Assembly: GCF_014268495.2 (NCBI RefSeq)
Contig: NZ_CP077087.1
Span: 6,250,001-6,314,000 of the forward strand
Source of the DNA: Pseudomonas monsensis
GTDB lineage: Bacteria; Pseudomonadota; Gammaproteobacteria; Pseudomonadales; Pseudomonadaceae
Reading direction: 5' to 3'
Length of the DNA: 64,000 bases
The position numbers and the translations under genes were made by a program. The notes beneath the pieces are model-generated. The model saw only the letters and a list, made by a program, of their open reading frames with translations, was not told where the DNA came from and did no database searches. Numbering within the stretch: the stretch's first letter is position 1; each line of letters starts with the position of its first letter. Below are positions 34,438 through 42,524 of the stretch, in pieces.

Positions 34438-34794
34438 TTACGCCTGGCACCGCGCATCAACAATGAAAGAGGAGCTTACCTGCCCTTTACGCTGGCGTTG
34501 CATTTCCTGTGCACATTCAAGGCGTGCAGAATCATGAGCACGGCTCGAAGAGCGGCACAGGCTTTGGGACTCAAAGGGATCTATAGTGAAAGGAGACGCC
34601 ATAAACAGGATGCCTTGCCGTACGTCCAGAATAACGGACGCGACCGTTCTGGCTGCTGCCGACGAGACCGGCGTAGACAGCCCGCAAGCCTTGCTGGCTG
34701 CGCTACGGACGGATTGATCGCCACTGATGTGATGAGCATGCAGACCGGACTGTTGCGAGCAGTCGGTGATGCCGATTAACGGCAGGCGAGACAT
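34438..34794 (-). pseudogene. Remnant of spuA (PuuD-type gamma-glutamyl-polyamine hydrolase)
   Basis: The frame begins MSRLPLIGITDCSQQSGLHA and continues HISGDQSVRSAASKACGL, then GILFMASPFTIDPF and AHDSARL. This order matches the start of class I amidotransferase-like PuuD/SpuA proteins (LPLIGVT, GLHPxHxxGDKYxRA, GLLFTGSPSNIEPF, AHDPARD). The later part, including the active-site GICRG cysteine region and the Cys-His-Glu triad, is missing: the frame ends after 118 codons, against about 250 expected. It stands where P. aeruginosa has spuA, upstream of spuB. The hydrolase function is therefore probably lost here or supplied elsewhere. Recognition is from memory of the family. Confidence 0.68.
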
Positions 34795-35072
34795 GAAGCA
34801 CCCCGGTATTATTGCTGTTATGGGTTTGATCCGAGCTTAGCCTTGTTCATTTTTTTACACAACACCCCCGTAAAAAATACAACACGGCCTGCTCAAGCCT
34901 GCGGGTGCCAAGCGTCCCAAGGATAAAAAACCGCCCCAAAGTGCCCCATAAATGCCCTCGCAGCGCTTTTTTAGGGCAAAAAAGGCCTCGCTTGACTTCG
35001 GCAGGCCGTTCGGGTTGACTGAAACCAGAAAAGATCAATGATTGATATTTTTAACAACAAAGGTGTTGCATC
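34795..35072 (+). promoter_or_regulatory. Control region between spuA remnant and spuI
   Basis: This AT-rich, 278-bp stretch has no gene. Near its end are the perfect inverted repeat ATCAAT-G-ATTGAT (35034-35046) and, overlapping the ribosome site, AACAACAA (35053-35060), which fits the A-rich motif bound by Hfq/Crc in Pseudomonas. The ATG of spuI is at 35073. Confidence 0.5.
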
Positions 35073-36449
35073 ATGTCGGTACCCCCGCGTGCCGTTCAGC
35101 TTAACGAAGCGAACGCGTTCCTTAAGGAACATCCTGAGGTTCTGTACGTTGACCTTCTGATTGCGGATATGAATGGTGTGGTGCGCGGCAAGCGCATCGA
35201 ACGCACCAGCCTCCACAAGGTTTACGAGAAAGGCATCAACCTGCCGGCCTCTCTATTTGCTCTGGATATCAATGGCTCTACGGTGGAAAGCACCGGCCTG
35301 GGCCTGGACATCGGCGACGCCGACCGGATCTGCTATCCAATCCCCGACACCCTGTGCAACGAGCCATGGCAGAAGCGCCCTACCGCGCAACTGTTGATGA
35401 CCATGCACGAACTCGAAGGCGATCCGTTCTTCGCCGATCCGCGCGAAGTGCTCCGTCAAGTTGTTGCAAAATTTGACGAGATGGGCTTGACCATCTGCGC
35501 CGCGTTCGAACTCGAGTTCTACCTGATCGACCAGGAAAACGTGAACGGCCGTCCACAGCCGCCACGCTCGCCTATCTCCGGCAAACGCCCACACTCGACT
35601 CAGGTCTACCTGATCGACGACCTCGACGAATACGTCGACTGCCTCCAGGACATTCTGGAAGGCGCCAAAGAGCAAGGCATTCCGGCCGATGCCATCGTCA
35701 AGGAAAGTGCCCCGGCGCAGTTCGAAGTGAACCTGCACCACGTCGCCGACCCGATCAAGGCGTGCGACTACGCGGTACTGCTCAAGCGTCTGATCAAGAA
35801 CATCGCCTACGACCATGAAATGGACACCACCTTCATGGCCAAGCCGTACCCAGGCCAGGCAGGCAATGGTCTGCATGTGCACATTTCGGTACTCGACAAA
35901 GATGGCAAAAACATTTTTGCCAGCGAGGATCCCGAGCAGAACGCCGCGCTGCGTCACGCGATCGGCGGTGTGCTCGAGACCCTGCCGGCGCAGATGGCTT
36001 TCCTCTGCCCGAACGTCAACTCGTACCGTCGCTTCGGCGCGCAGTTCTATGTACCGAACTCGCCGTGCTGGGGCCTGGACAACCGCACCGTGGCGATCCG
36101 CGTTCCGACCGGTTCTGCCGATGCCGTGCGTATCGAACACCGCGTGGCCGGCGCCGACGCCAACCCGTACCTGCTGATGGCTTCGGTCCTGGCGGGTGTG
36201 CATCACGGTCTGGTGAACAAGATCGAACCGGGCGCTCCGGTCGAAGGCAACAGTTACGAGCAGAACGAACAAAGCCTGCCGAACAACCTGCGCGATGCAC
36301 TGCGTGAGCTGGACGACAGCGAGGTGATGGCCAAGTACATCGATCCGAAATACATCGATATCTTCGTCGCCTGTAAAGAGAGCGAGCTGGAGGAGTTCGA
36401 ACACTCCATTTCCGACCTCGAGTACAACTGGTACCTGCATACCGTTTAA
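35073..36449 (+). CDS. spuI: Gamma-glutamyl-polyamine synthetase SpuI (glutamine synthetase family)
   Basis: Second glutamine-synthetase-like ligase of the cluster, 458 residues, divergent from spuB. It starts MSVPPRAVQLNEANAFLKEH and carries the family blocks LLIADMNGVVRGKRIE, the CAAFELEFYLID glutamates, AQFEVNLHHVADP, GNGLHVHISVLDKDG and the IEHRVAGADANPYLLMASV stretch. It probably glutamylates a different polyamine from SpuB; P. aeruginosa has several such enzymes. AAAGG lies before the ATG within an AACAACAA context that suggests catabolite repression control. Confidence 0.93.
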   Translation: MSVPPRAVQLNEANAFLKEHPEVLYVDLLIADMNGVVRGKRIERTSLHKVYEKGINLPASLFALDINGSTVESTGLGLDIGDADRICYPIPDTLCNEPWQKRPTAQLLMTMHELEGDPFFADPREVLRQVVAKFDEMGLTICAAFELEFYLIDQENVNGRPQPPRSPISGKRPHSTQVYLIDDLDEYVDCLQDILEGAKEQGIPADAIVKESAPAQFEVNLHHVADPIKACDYAVLLKRLIKNIAYDHEMDTTFMAKPYPGQAGNGLHVHISVLDKDGKNIFASEDPEQNAALRHAIGGVLETLPAQMAFLCPNVNSYRRFGAQFYVPNSPCWGLDNRTVAIRVPTGSADAVRIEHRVAGADANPYLLMASVLAGVHHGLVNKIEPGAPVEGNSYEQNEQSLPNNLRDALRELDDSEVMAKYIDPKYIDIFVACKESELEEFEHSISDLEYNWYLHTV

Positions 36450-36467
36450 ACGGATTGCGAACCAGAT

Positions 36468-36505
36468 AAAACGCCGTCGGCTCCTGCAGCCCACGGCGTT
36501 TTTTT
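36468..36505 (+). terminator. Intrinsic terminator of spuI
   Basis: AAACGCCGT pairs with ACGGCGTTT around a 15-base loop, followed by a T-run. Confidence 0.88.
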
Positions 36506-36554
36506 ATGACCAACCAGCCATCTCTGTTGATGGGGTGGATGGCCGCCTGCGGCG

Positions 36555-36662
36555 GATCGCTGGCAAGTCGAATCGTCGCACCGCAGCTCCCACAGGGTTC
36601 TGTTGGGTACTCAAAATGTGTGTTCTACACAGATCATTGTGGGAGCTGGCTTGCCAGCGATG
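36555..36662. repeat. REP doublet with a disrupted left arm
   Basis: The right arm (TGTGGGAGCTGGCTTGCCAG, CGAT) is intact. The left arm ATCGCTGGCAAG...CAGCTCCCACAG has about 15 extra bases (TCGAATCGTCGCACC) inside the stem. It lies 63 bp upstream of the TetR gene start. Confidence 0.85.
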
Positions 36663-36725
36663 GCGGTCGACAAGACAACACGGAACCCGGCTCGTACAAT
36701 GCCCCCTGCCCCGCAGGAGACTTCC

Positions 36726-37358
36726 ATGACGCGTCCCGCCCCCGTCCGCAAACCCCGTGCCCGCAGCCAGGCGCGGATCGATTCGATTCTCGACGCCGCG
36801 CGCACACTGCTGGCGGCCGAAGGCGTGGCCAGTCTGTCGATCTACAGCGTCGCCGAGCGCGCACAGATTCCGCCCTCCTCCGTGTACCACTTCTTCGCCA
36901 GCGTCCCGGCGCTGCTCGAAGCGCTGACCGCCGATGTGCACGCGGCCTTTCGCGCCTGCCTGCAAGCACCGATCGATCACCAGGCCCTGCGCGACTGGCG
37001 TGACCTGTCGCGGCTGATCGAACAGCGGATGCTGGAGATCTACGACGAAGACGCCGCCGCCCGCCAGTTGATCCTGGCGCAACATGGCCTGACCGAAGTG
37101 ACCCAGGCCGACCGCCAGCACGACATCGAACTGGGCGACCTGATGCACAAGCTGTTCGATCATCACTTCGAATTGCCAAGGCTGCCGGAGGATGTCGATG
37201 TGTTTGCGCTGGCGATGGAGCTCGGCGACCGCGTGTATGCGCGCTCGGTGCAGCAGCACGGGCAGATCACGCCGCGCATGGCCGAGGAAGGGATGCGGGT
37301 GTTTGATGCCTATATCGGGTTGTATCTGCCGCCTTATCTGCCCAAAAGAAATCTCTAG
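36726..37358 (+). CDS. TetR/AcrR-family transcriptional regulator
   Basis: DNA-binding repressor of 210 residues. The N-terminal helix-turn-helix (residues about 15-62: SQARIDSILDAARTLLAAEG, then SVAERAQIPPSSVYHFFASV) is clear; the remaining helices form a ligand-binding domain I cannot assign. I choose the ATG at 36726 because CAGGAGA lies seven bases upstream, while the longer open frame runs through a REP. It is next to the spu cluster, where P. aeruginosa carries the TetR regulator aguR, but no agmatine genes follow here, so I do not name it. Confidence 0.88.
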   Translation: MTRPAPVRKPRARSQARIDSILDAARTLLAAEGVASLSIYSVAERAQIPPSSVYHFFASVPALLEALTADVHAAFRACLQAPIDHQALRDWRDLSRLIEQRMLEIYDEDAAARQLILAQHGLTEVTQADRQHDIELGDLMHKLFDHHFELPRLPEDVDVFALAMELGDRVYARSVQQHGQITPRMAEEGMRVFDAYIGLYLPPYLPKRNL

Positions 37359-37373
37359 CGCCCTCACCGACCC

Positions 37374-37466
37374 CTTCGCGAGCAAGCTCGCCCCCACAGT
37401 GATTTGTAGTGAACACAACATCTGTGAACGACACCGAACCTGTGGGAGCGAGCTTGCTCGCGAAGG
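37374..37466. repeat. REP doublet (GTGGGAGCGAGCTTGCTCGCG class)
   Basis: Inverted arms CTTCGCGAGCAAGCTCGCCC and GGGAGCGAGCTTGCTCGCGA between the convergent TetR and ssuF genes. Confidence 0.92.
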
Positions 37467-37492
37467 CCGCGCCGCAGTTTTCAGATCAGGCA

Positions 37493-37534
37493 CAAAAAAC
37501 CCCGAAGGGCTCACGCCCTCCGGGGTTGTTTTTT
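37493..37534. terminator. Bidirectional terminator of TetR gene and ssu operon
   Basis: AACCCCGAAGGGC and GCCCTCCGGGGTT form a strong stem around TCAC, with AAAAA at the left and TTTTTT at the right. It lies 11 bases past the ssuF stop. Confidence 0.92.
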
Positions 37535-37544
37535 ACTCACAGGC

Positions 37545-37760
37545 TTACAACTTGGCGATCGACACCTCGGTGGATTTCACAAAGGCAATGACTTCGCTGC
37601 CCACCGCCAGTTCGAGCTCTTTGACCGAACGGGTGGTGATCACCGAAGTGACGATGCCGGAGGCGGTCTGCACGTCGATTTCCGACAGCACGTCGCCGAG
37701 AACGATCTCCTTGATCGAGCCTTTGAACTGGTTGCGCACGTTGATGGCTTTGATAGTCAT
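37545..37760 (-). CDS. ssuF: Molbindin-like TOBE protein SsuF
   Basis: Small cytosolic protein of 71 residues consisting of one Mop/TOBE domain: MTIKAINVRNQFKGSIKEI, SEIDVQTASGIVTSVITT and VGSEVIAFVKSTEVSIA. Such molbindins bind molybdate or similar oxyanions. It ends the ssuEADCB operon, exactly as ssuF does in P. putida, where it is needed for sulfonate or sulfate-ester growth although its biochemical role is unclear. AGGAG lies seven bases before the ATG. Confidence 0.92.
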   Translation of the reverse strand: MTIKAINVRNQFKGSIKEIVLGDVLSEIDVQTASGIVTSVITTRSVKELELAVGSEVIAFVKSTEVSIAKL

Positions 37761-37782
37761 GATATTTCTCCTGGGGTCGAAA

Positions 37783-37866
37783 TAAGCTGCAAGTTGCGAG
37801 TTTCAAGCGGCAAGCAAAAGCACAGCGCTTTTACTTGCAGCTTGTAGCTTGCCGCTTGAAGCTGCT
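37783..37866. repeat. Extragenic repeat of the AGCTGCAAG/CTTGCAGCT type
   Basis: Inverted arms AAGCTGCAAGTTGCGAG... and ...TTGCAGCTTGTAGCTTGCCG around AAAAGCACAGCGCTTTT, which is itself a short hairpin. It sits inside the operon between ssuB and ssuF and is related to 15888-15968. Confidence 0.75.
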
Positions 37867-38673
37867 TCATTGCGCCCAACGCAATTGCGTAGGCAGGGGT
37901 GAAACGGGTTCCGGCTCTGGCGGCTCGCCAGGCAGGGACAAAACTCGGTTGAGCACTTCGGTTTCCAGCGCCGCCAGCCGGTGCGATCCGCGCACTCGCG
38001 GACGCGGCAATTCAACTTGCAGGTCGAGGCCGACTTCGCCGTCCTCGATCAGAATCACCCGGTCGGCAATCGCTACCGCCTCGCTGACGTCGTGGGTCAC
38101 CAGCAATACGGTGAAGCCGTGCTGCTGCCACAAGCGCTCGATCAATTGCTGCATCTCGATCCGGGTCAGGGCGTCCAGCGCACCGAGCGGTTCGTCGAGC
38201 AGCAGCAGGCGCGGTTGGTGGATCAACGCCCGGGCCAGCGCAACACGCTGCTTCTGCCCGCCGGATAGGGCCGCCGGCCACTCGTTGGCGCGATCGGCCA
38301 GACCGACCGCCTCCAGCGCTGCCAGCGCCTGCGGGCGCCAGTTGCCTTTGAGGCCGAGGCCGACGTTGTCGATGATCTTTTTCCACGGCAGCAGCCGCGC
38401 TTCCTGAAACATCAGCCGCGTGTCATCCCGCGCATCGCTGAGCGGTGCGGCGCCGGCCAGCAAGTCGCCGCCAGTCGGCTGGTCGAGGCCGGCGAGCAAG
38501 CGCAGCAAGGTGCTCTTGCCGCAACCGCTGCGCCCGACCACGGCGACGAATTGCCCCGCCGGAATGTGCAGGTCGATGTCACGCAGCACCTGCCGCGCAC
38601 CGAAGGTTTTCTGCAGGTTGCGCACCACCAGCGGAATCCCGCGCAGCAGGCGTGGAGGTTGTTGAGCCGTCAT
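37867..38673 (-). CDS. ssuB: Sulfonate ABC transporter ATPase SsuB
   Basis: ATPase of the alkanesulfonate importer, 268 residues. Walker A is GRSGCGKSTLLRLLAG, the signature is LSGGQKQRVALARAL, and Walker B is LLLLDEPLGALD, with the switch His in LLVTHDVSEAVA. The ATG at 38673 overlaps the ssuC stop by four bases (ATGA); this coupled start is preferred to the open frame that reaches back to 38889 within ssuC. A proline/glutamate-rich tail (PEPEPVSPLP) ends the protein. Confidence 0.95.
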   Translation of the reverse strand: MTAQQPPRLLRGIPLVVRNLQKTFGARQVLRDIDLHIPAGQFVAVVGRSGCGKSTLLRLLAGLDQPTGGDLLAGAAPLSDARDDTRLMFQEARLLPWKKIIDNVGLGLKGNWRPQALAALEAVGLADRANEWPAALSGGQKQRVALARALIHQPRLLLLDEPLGALDALTRIEMQQLIERLWQQHGFTVLLVTHDVSEAVAIADRVILIEDGEVGLDLQVELPRPRVRGSHRLAALETEVLNRVLSLPGEPPEPEPVSPLPTQLRWAQ

Positions 38674-39452
38674 GCCGCACCTCCCTTGGCAACCTGATAG
38701 GCCGGATGCCAGCGCAGCCACACACGTTCGAGTCCACGGGCGGCGAGGTCGGCGAGTTTGCCGAGCACGGCGTAAAGCAGGATCGCCAGCACCACCACGT
38801 CGGTCTGCAAAAACTCGCGGGCATTCATCGCCAGATAACCGATGCCGGAGCTGGCGGAAATGGTTTCCGCGACGATCAGCGTCAGCCACATGAAGCCCAG
38901 CGCGAAGCGCACGCCGACCAGAATCGAAGGCAGTGCACCCGGCAGAATCACCTGCCAGAACAGGCTGAAACCGCTCAAGCCATAGCTGCGCGCCATCTCC
39001 ACCAGCGCCGGGTCGACGTTGCGGATGCCGTGATACGTGTTGAGGTAGATCGGGAACAACGTGCCCAATGCCACCAGGAAAATCTTCGCCGACTCGTCAA
39101 TCCCGAACCACAGAATCACCAGCGGAATCAGCGCCAGGTGCGGCACGTTGCGGATCATCTGCACCGAGCTGTCGAGCAGACGCTCGCCCCACTTCGACAG
39201 GCCAGTGATGAAGCCCAGCACCAGGCCGATGCTGCCACCGATGGTGAAGCCCAGCGCAGCGCGCCAGCCGCTGATGGCCAGGTGCGTCCAGATCTCGCCG
39301 CTGCGCACCAGACTGACGCCGGCTTCGATCACCGCCACCGGCGCCGGCAGGATCCGCGTCGACAACCAACCAGCCGACACCGACAACTGCCACACCGCCA
39401 GCAACAACACCGGCAACGCCCAAGGCGCGAGGCTGTGGATAATTTTCTTCAT
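38670..39452 (-). CDS. ssuC: Sulfonate ABC transporter permease SsuC
   Basis: Inner-membrane permease of 260 residues with about six segments. The N terminus MKKIIHSLAPWALPVLLLAV is followed by the periplasmic start, and the coupling loop is EMARSYGLSGFSLFWQVILP. It lies eight bases after ssuD and overlaps ssuB, so the three are tightly co-expressed. Confidence 0.95.
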   Translation of the reverse strand: MKKIIHSLAPWALPVLLLAVWQLSVSAGWLSTRILPAPVAVIEAGVSLVRSGEIWTHLAISGWRAALGFTIGGSIGLVLGFITGLSKWGERLLDSSVQMIRNVPHLALIPLVILWFGIDESAKIFLVALGTLFPIYLNTYHGIRNVDPALVEMARSYGLSGFSLFWQVILPGALPSILVGVRFALGFMWLTLIVAETISASSGIGYLAMNAREFLQTDVVVLAILLYAVLGKLADLAARGLERVWLRWHPAYQVAKGGAA

Positions 39453-39460
39453 GGCGCGCC

Positions 39461-40609
39461 TCAGCTCTGCGACGCGGCTTTGGGAAGAATGTCGTTGGCG
39501 ACCATCTCGCCGAACGGGCTGACATAACCGGCGCTTTTCGGCTGTTCCGGACGCTCGATGTCGAGGTGCGGGAACAGCAGTTCAGCGACGCGGTACGACT
39601 CTTCGAGGTGTGGATAACCGGAGAAGATAAAGGTGTCGATACCCAGATCCGCATATTCCTTCACTCGCGCCGCCACGGTCGGGCCATCGCCGACCAGCGC
39701 CGTACCGGCACCGCCGCGCACCAGACCGACGCCGGCCCACAGGTTCGGGCTGACTTCGAGGTTGTCGCGGCTGCCGCCGTGCAGCGCGGCCATGCGTTGC
39801 TGACCGACCGAATCGAAGCGCGCCAGCGATGCCTGCGCGCGCTTGATGGTATCGTCGTCCAGATGCGAGATCAGGCGATCCGCCGCTTGCCACGCTTCAG
39901 CGTTGGTTTCCCGCACGATCACATGCAGACGAATACCGAAGCGCACGGTGCGTCCGAGCTTGGCGGCTTTGGCGCGCACCTGCGCAATCTTCTCGGCGAC
40001 GGCTGCTGGCGGCTCGCCCCAGGTCAGGACCATCTCGACCTGTTCGGCGGCCAGGTCCTGCGCCGCTTCCGACGAGCCACCGAAGTACAGCGGCGGACGC
40101 GGCTGCTGGATCGGCGGATAGAGCAGCTTGGCACCCTTCACGCTGATGTGTTCACCGTCGTAATCGACGGTCTCGCCTTCCAGCACCCGACGCCAGATCC
40201 GGGTGAACTCCACCGAGGCCTGATAGCGCGCCTCGTGATCGAGAAACAGACCGTCGCCGGCCAACTCCTCCGGGTCACCGCCGGTCACCAGGTTGAACAG
40301 CGCACGACCGCCGGACAGACGATCCAGCGTGGCGGCCTGGCGCGCTGCCACCGTCGGGGAAATGATCCCGGGGCGCAGGGCAACGAGGAACTTCAGGCGC
40401 TGTGTCACCGGTATCAGCGATGCTGCCACCAGCCACGAGTCTTCGCAGGAACGGCCGGTGGGAATCAGCACGCCGCCGAAGCCCAGACGATCCGCCGCCT
40501 GCGCGACCTGTTGCAGATAACCGTGGTCGACGGCGCGGGCGCCTTCGGCGGTGCCAAGGTAATGGCCGTCGCCGTGGGTAGGCAGGAACCAGAAGATATT
40601 GAGGCTCAT
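39461..40609 (-). CDS. ssuD: FMNH2-dependent alkanesulfonate monooxygenase SsuD
   Basis: Desulfonates C2-C10 alkanesulfonates to aldehyde and sulfite with reduced FMN supplied by SsuE. The 382-residue bacterial-luciferase-like barrel starts MSLNIFWFLPTHGDGHYLGT, and includes GFGGVLIPTGRSCEDSWL (the cysteine near residue 54 is conserved) and the flexible loop KAAKLGRTVRFGIRLHVIVR. Length and motifs fit SsuD; close relatives for methanesulfonate (MsuD) exist, but the ssuEADCBF order supports SsuD. Confidence 0.95.
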   Translation of the reverse strand: MSLNIFWFLPTHGDGHYLGTAEGARAVDHGYLQQVAQAADRLGFGGVLIPTGRSCEDSWLVAASLIPVTQRLKFLVALRPGIISPTVAARQAATLDRLSGGRALFNLVTGGDPEELAGDGLFLDHEARYQASVEFTRIWRRVLEGETVDYDGEHISVKGAKLLYPPIQQPRPPLYFGGSSEAAQDLAAEQVEMVLTWGEPPAAVAEKIAQVRAKAAKLGRTVRFGIRLHVIVRETNAEAWQAADRLISHLDDDTIKRAQASLARFDSVGQQRMAALHGGSRDNLEVSPNLWAGVGLVRGGAGTALVGDGPTVAARVKEYADLGIDTFIFSGYPHLEESYRVAELLFPHLDIERPEQPKSAGYVSPFGEMVANDILPKAASQS

Positions 40610-40634
40610 GGAGTGGTCTCCTTGGGGATTCGAA

Positions 40635-41600
40635 TTACTGCGCCTTGGCCACAGCGGCCGGTGGTGTCCAGATCACATCCTTGATGCTCAGCGGCTTGGG
40701 AATCAGCTTGAGCTGGAAGAACGTGTCAGCGATTTTCTGTTGCGCAGCGACCACTTCCGGGGTCAGGAATAGTGCGCCGTAACCCTGGCGTTTCACCGAG
40801 GTCAGGGTGATGTCCGCCGGCAGACCAAGCAGTGGCGCGACTTGTTGAGTCACGTCTTCAGGATTGGCCTTCGACCATTCGCCGACGGCGCGCACTTCTT
40901 CGACGAGGGTCTTGATCACCTCAGGATTTTTCTGTGCGTAGGGCTTGGTCGCGAGATAGAACTGGTGGTTGTCGACGATGCCTTTGCCATCGCGCAGGGT
41001 GTGCGCTTGCAGTTGTTTCTCGGCAGCGGCCTGGTACGGATCCCAGATGACCCAGGCATCGACGCTGCCACGCTCGAACGCGGCGCGGGCATCGGCGGGC
41101 GGCAGGAATACGGTTTGAATATCGGAGTATTTGAGGCCGGCGTCTTCCAGCGCGCGCACCAGCAGGTAATGGACGTTGGAGCCTTTGTTCAGGGCGACTT
41201 TCTTGCCCTTGAGATCGGCCACCGATTTGATCGGCGAGTCTTTTGGCACAAGGATCGCTTCGCTGTTCGGCGCTGGCGGTTCGTAGGCGACGTAGAGCAG
41301 ATCAGCGCCGGCGGCCTGGGCGAATACCGGTGGGGTTTCGCCGGTGACGCCGAAGTCGATCGAACCGACGTTCAGGCCTTCAAGCAGTTGCGGGCCACCG
41401 GGGAACTCGGTCCATTGCACGTCCACGCCTTGCGCGGCCAGACGTTTTTCCAGCGTGCCTTTGGCCTTGAGCAGCACCAGCGTGCCGTACTTCTGATAAC
41501 CGATTCGCAGCGTCTCGGCCTGAGCTTGAGTGATGGCGCCGAAGGTGACAGCCGCAGCAAACAGAGCGACCAGACCACGACGCAAAAATACAGTGCGCAT
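40635..41600 (-). CDS. ssuA: Sulfonate-binding periplasmic protein SsuA
   Basis: Binding protein of the sulfonate importer, 321 residues. The signal peptide is RGLVALFAAAVTFGAITQAQA, cut before ETLRIGYQK, followed by LRIGYQKYGTLVLLKAKGTL, WTEFPGGPQLLEGLNVGSID and the KKVALNKGSNVHYLLVRAL segment, all characteristic of the SsuA/NitT branch. It sits between ssuE and ssuD on the same strand. Confidence 0.95.
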   Translation of the reverse strand: MRTVFLRRGLVALFAAAVTFGAITQAQAETLRIGYQKYGTLVLLKAKGTLEKRLAAQGVDVQWTEFPGGPQLLEGLNVGSIDFGVTGETPPVFAQAAGADLLYVAYEPPAPNSEAILVPKDSPIKSVADLKGKKVALNKGSNVHYLLVRALEDAGLKYSDIQTVFLPPADARAAFERGSVDAWVIWDPYQAAAEKQLQAHTLRDGKGIVDNHQFYLATKPYAQKNPEVIKTLVEEVRAVGEWSKANPEDVTQQVAPLLGLPADITLTSVKRQGYGALFLTPEVVAAQQKIADTFFQLKLIPKPLSIKDVIWTPPAAVAKAQ

Positions 41601-41691
41601 AGCGCTCTCCTATTTTGCTGTTGGGTTTTGGCTGCACCTGCTTAACCGTTAGCGGCTGAGTAAGGTGAGTTACATCAAGTTCCGGTGAGGC

Positions 41692-42285
41692 TTAAATGCT
41701 CCAGCGAGCACTCAATAAACGTTCATTCAACAAGCCCGGCTCCAGCGGTTTCGGCCGGCGGGCCATGGCACTGACAAACTGATCCAGCGCTTCGTGCAGA
41801 CGCTGCTCCAGCGCTGGTGCCAGTTGTGCGGCGGCACTGCCTTCGCCGTAGGCGATCTGGCTGTCCTCGGCGAAAATGCCTTGCAGCATTTCCTGGGCTT
41901 TCAACGCCGACAGCACCGGTTTTAGCGCGTAATCGACCACCAGCATGTGAGCGATGCTGCCGCCAGTGGCCATCGGCAAGACAATCTTGTGGTTCAAGGC
42001 GCGCTCCGGGAGCAGATCCAGCAACGTCTTCAACGCGCCGGAAAACGAAGCCTTGTACACCGGTGTGGCGATCAGCAGGCCGTCGGCGTTTTCGATCTGT
42101 TGCAGCAGGTCGAGCACCTTCGGGCTGTCGAAGCGGGCGTGAAGCAAGTCTTCGGCCGGGAAGTCCCGCACCTGATAACTCACCACTTCCACCCCTTGCT
42201 GTTGCAACCAGCGTTGCGAGCGTTCCAGCAACACTCCGGAACGGGAGCGCAGGCTGGGACTGCCACCGAGTGATACGACCAGCAT
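41692..42285 (-). CDS. ssuE: NADPH-dependent FMN reductase SsuE
   Basis: Flavoprotein of 197 residues that supplies FMNH2 to SsuD. It starts MLVVSLGGSPSLRSRSGVLL (flavin phosphate loop), has ADGLLIATPVYKASFSGALK (flavin ring loop, with the tyrosine that gives the pi-helix in SsuE) and a C-terminal ARRPKPLEPGLL tail. First gene of the operon; AAGGA lies nine bases before the ATG, and a palindrome lies about 80 bp upstream. Confidence 0.95.
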   Translation of the reverse strand: MLVVSLGGSPSLRSRSGVLLERSQRWLQQQGVEVVSYQVRDFPAEDLLHARFDSPKVLDLLQQIENADGLLIATPVYKASFSGALKTLLDLLPERALNHKIVLPMATGGSIAHMLVVDYALKPVLSALKAQEMLQGIFAEDSQIAYGEGSAAAQLAPALEQRLHEALDQFVSAMARRPKPLEPGLLNERLLSARWSI

Positions 42286-42358
42286 TGAGACTATTCCTTA
42301 AGCGTTACAGGCGATTCGCAGGTTGCGATCTCGCTTCGATGGAAGTGACCTTACCAGC

Positions 42359-42380
42359 TGATTTATATATCCATAAATCA
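42359..42380. promoter_or_regulatory. Inverted repeat upstream of ssuE
   Basis: TGATTTAT-ATATCC-ATAAATCA is a perfect 8-6-8 inverted repeat in an AT-rich stretch, 74 bp upstream of the ssuE start. It is an operator candidate for a sulfur regulator such as CysB or a LysR relative; the identity is a guess. Confidence 0.5.
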
Positions 42381-42434
42381 TATTTATTCATTTGGTTATG
42401 CGTTTTGGAGATATGTATTCAGCCTTCTTCCAGG

Positions 42435-42462
42435 CAAAAAAAAAAGGCCGTCGAAACGGCCT
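42435..42462 (-). terminator. Intrinsic terminator of lsfA
   Basis: On the minus strand AGGCCGT-TTCG-ACGGCCT is followed by ten T, 60 bases past the lsfA stop. Confidence 0.9.
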
Positions 42463-42524
42463 GAATCCCCTGCATCGTGGTTTCGTGGTGACTGGACTAT
42501 GGCCACACCGCAAATCTCACTGAC

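Noticed and set aside
34417..34779. Plus-strand 120-codon frame opposite the spuA remnant
   Set aside because: No recognisable motifs; the minus strand explains the sequence better.
34795..35072. Small RNA gene upstream of spuI
   Set aside because: No clear promoter-hairpin-T-run unit; AT-rich control region is a simpler reading.
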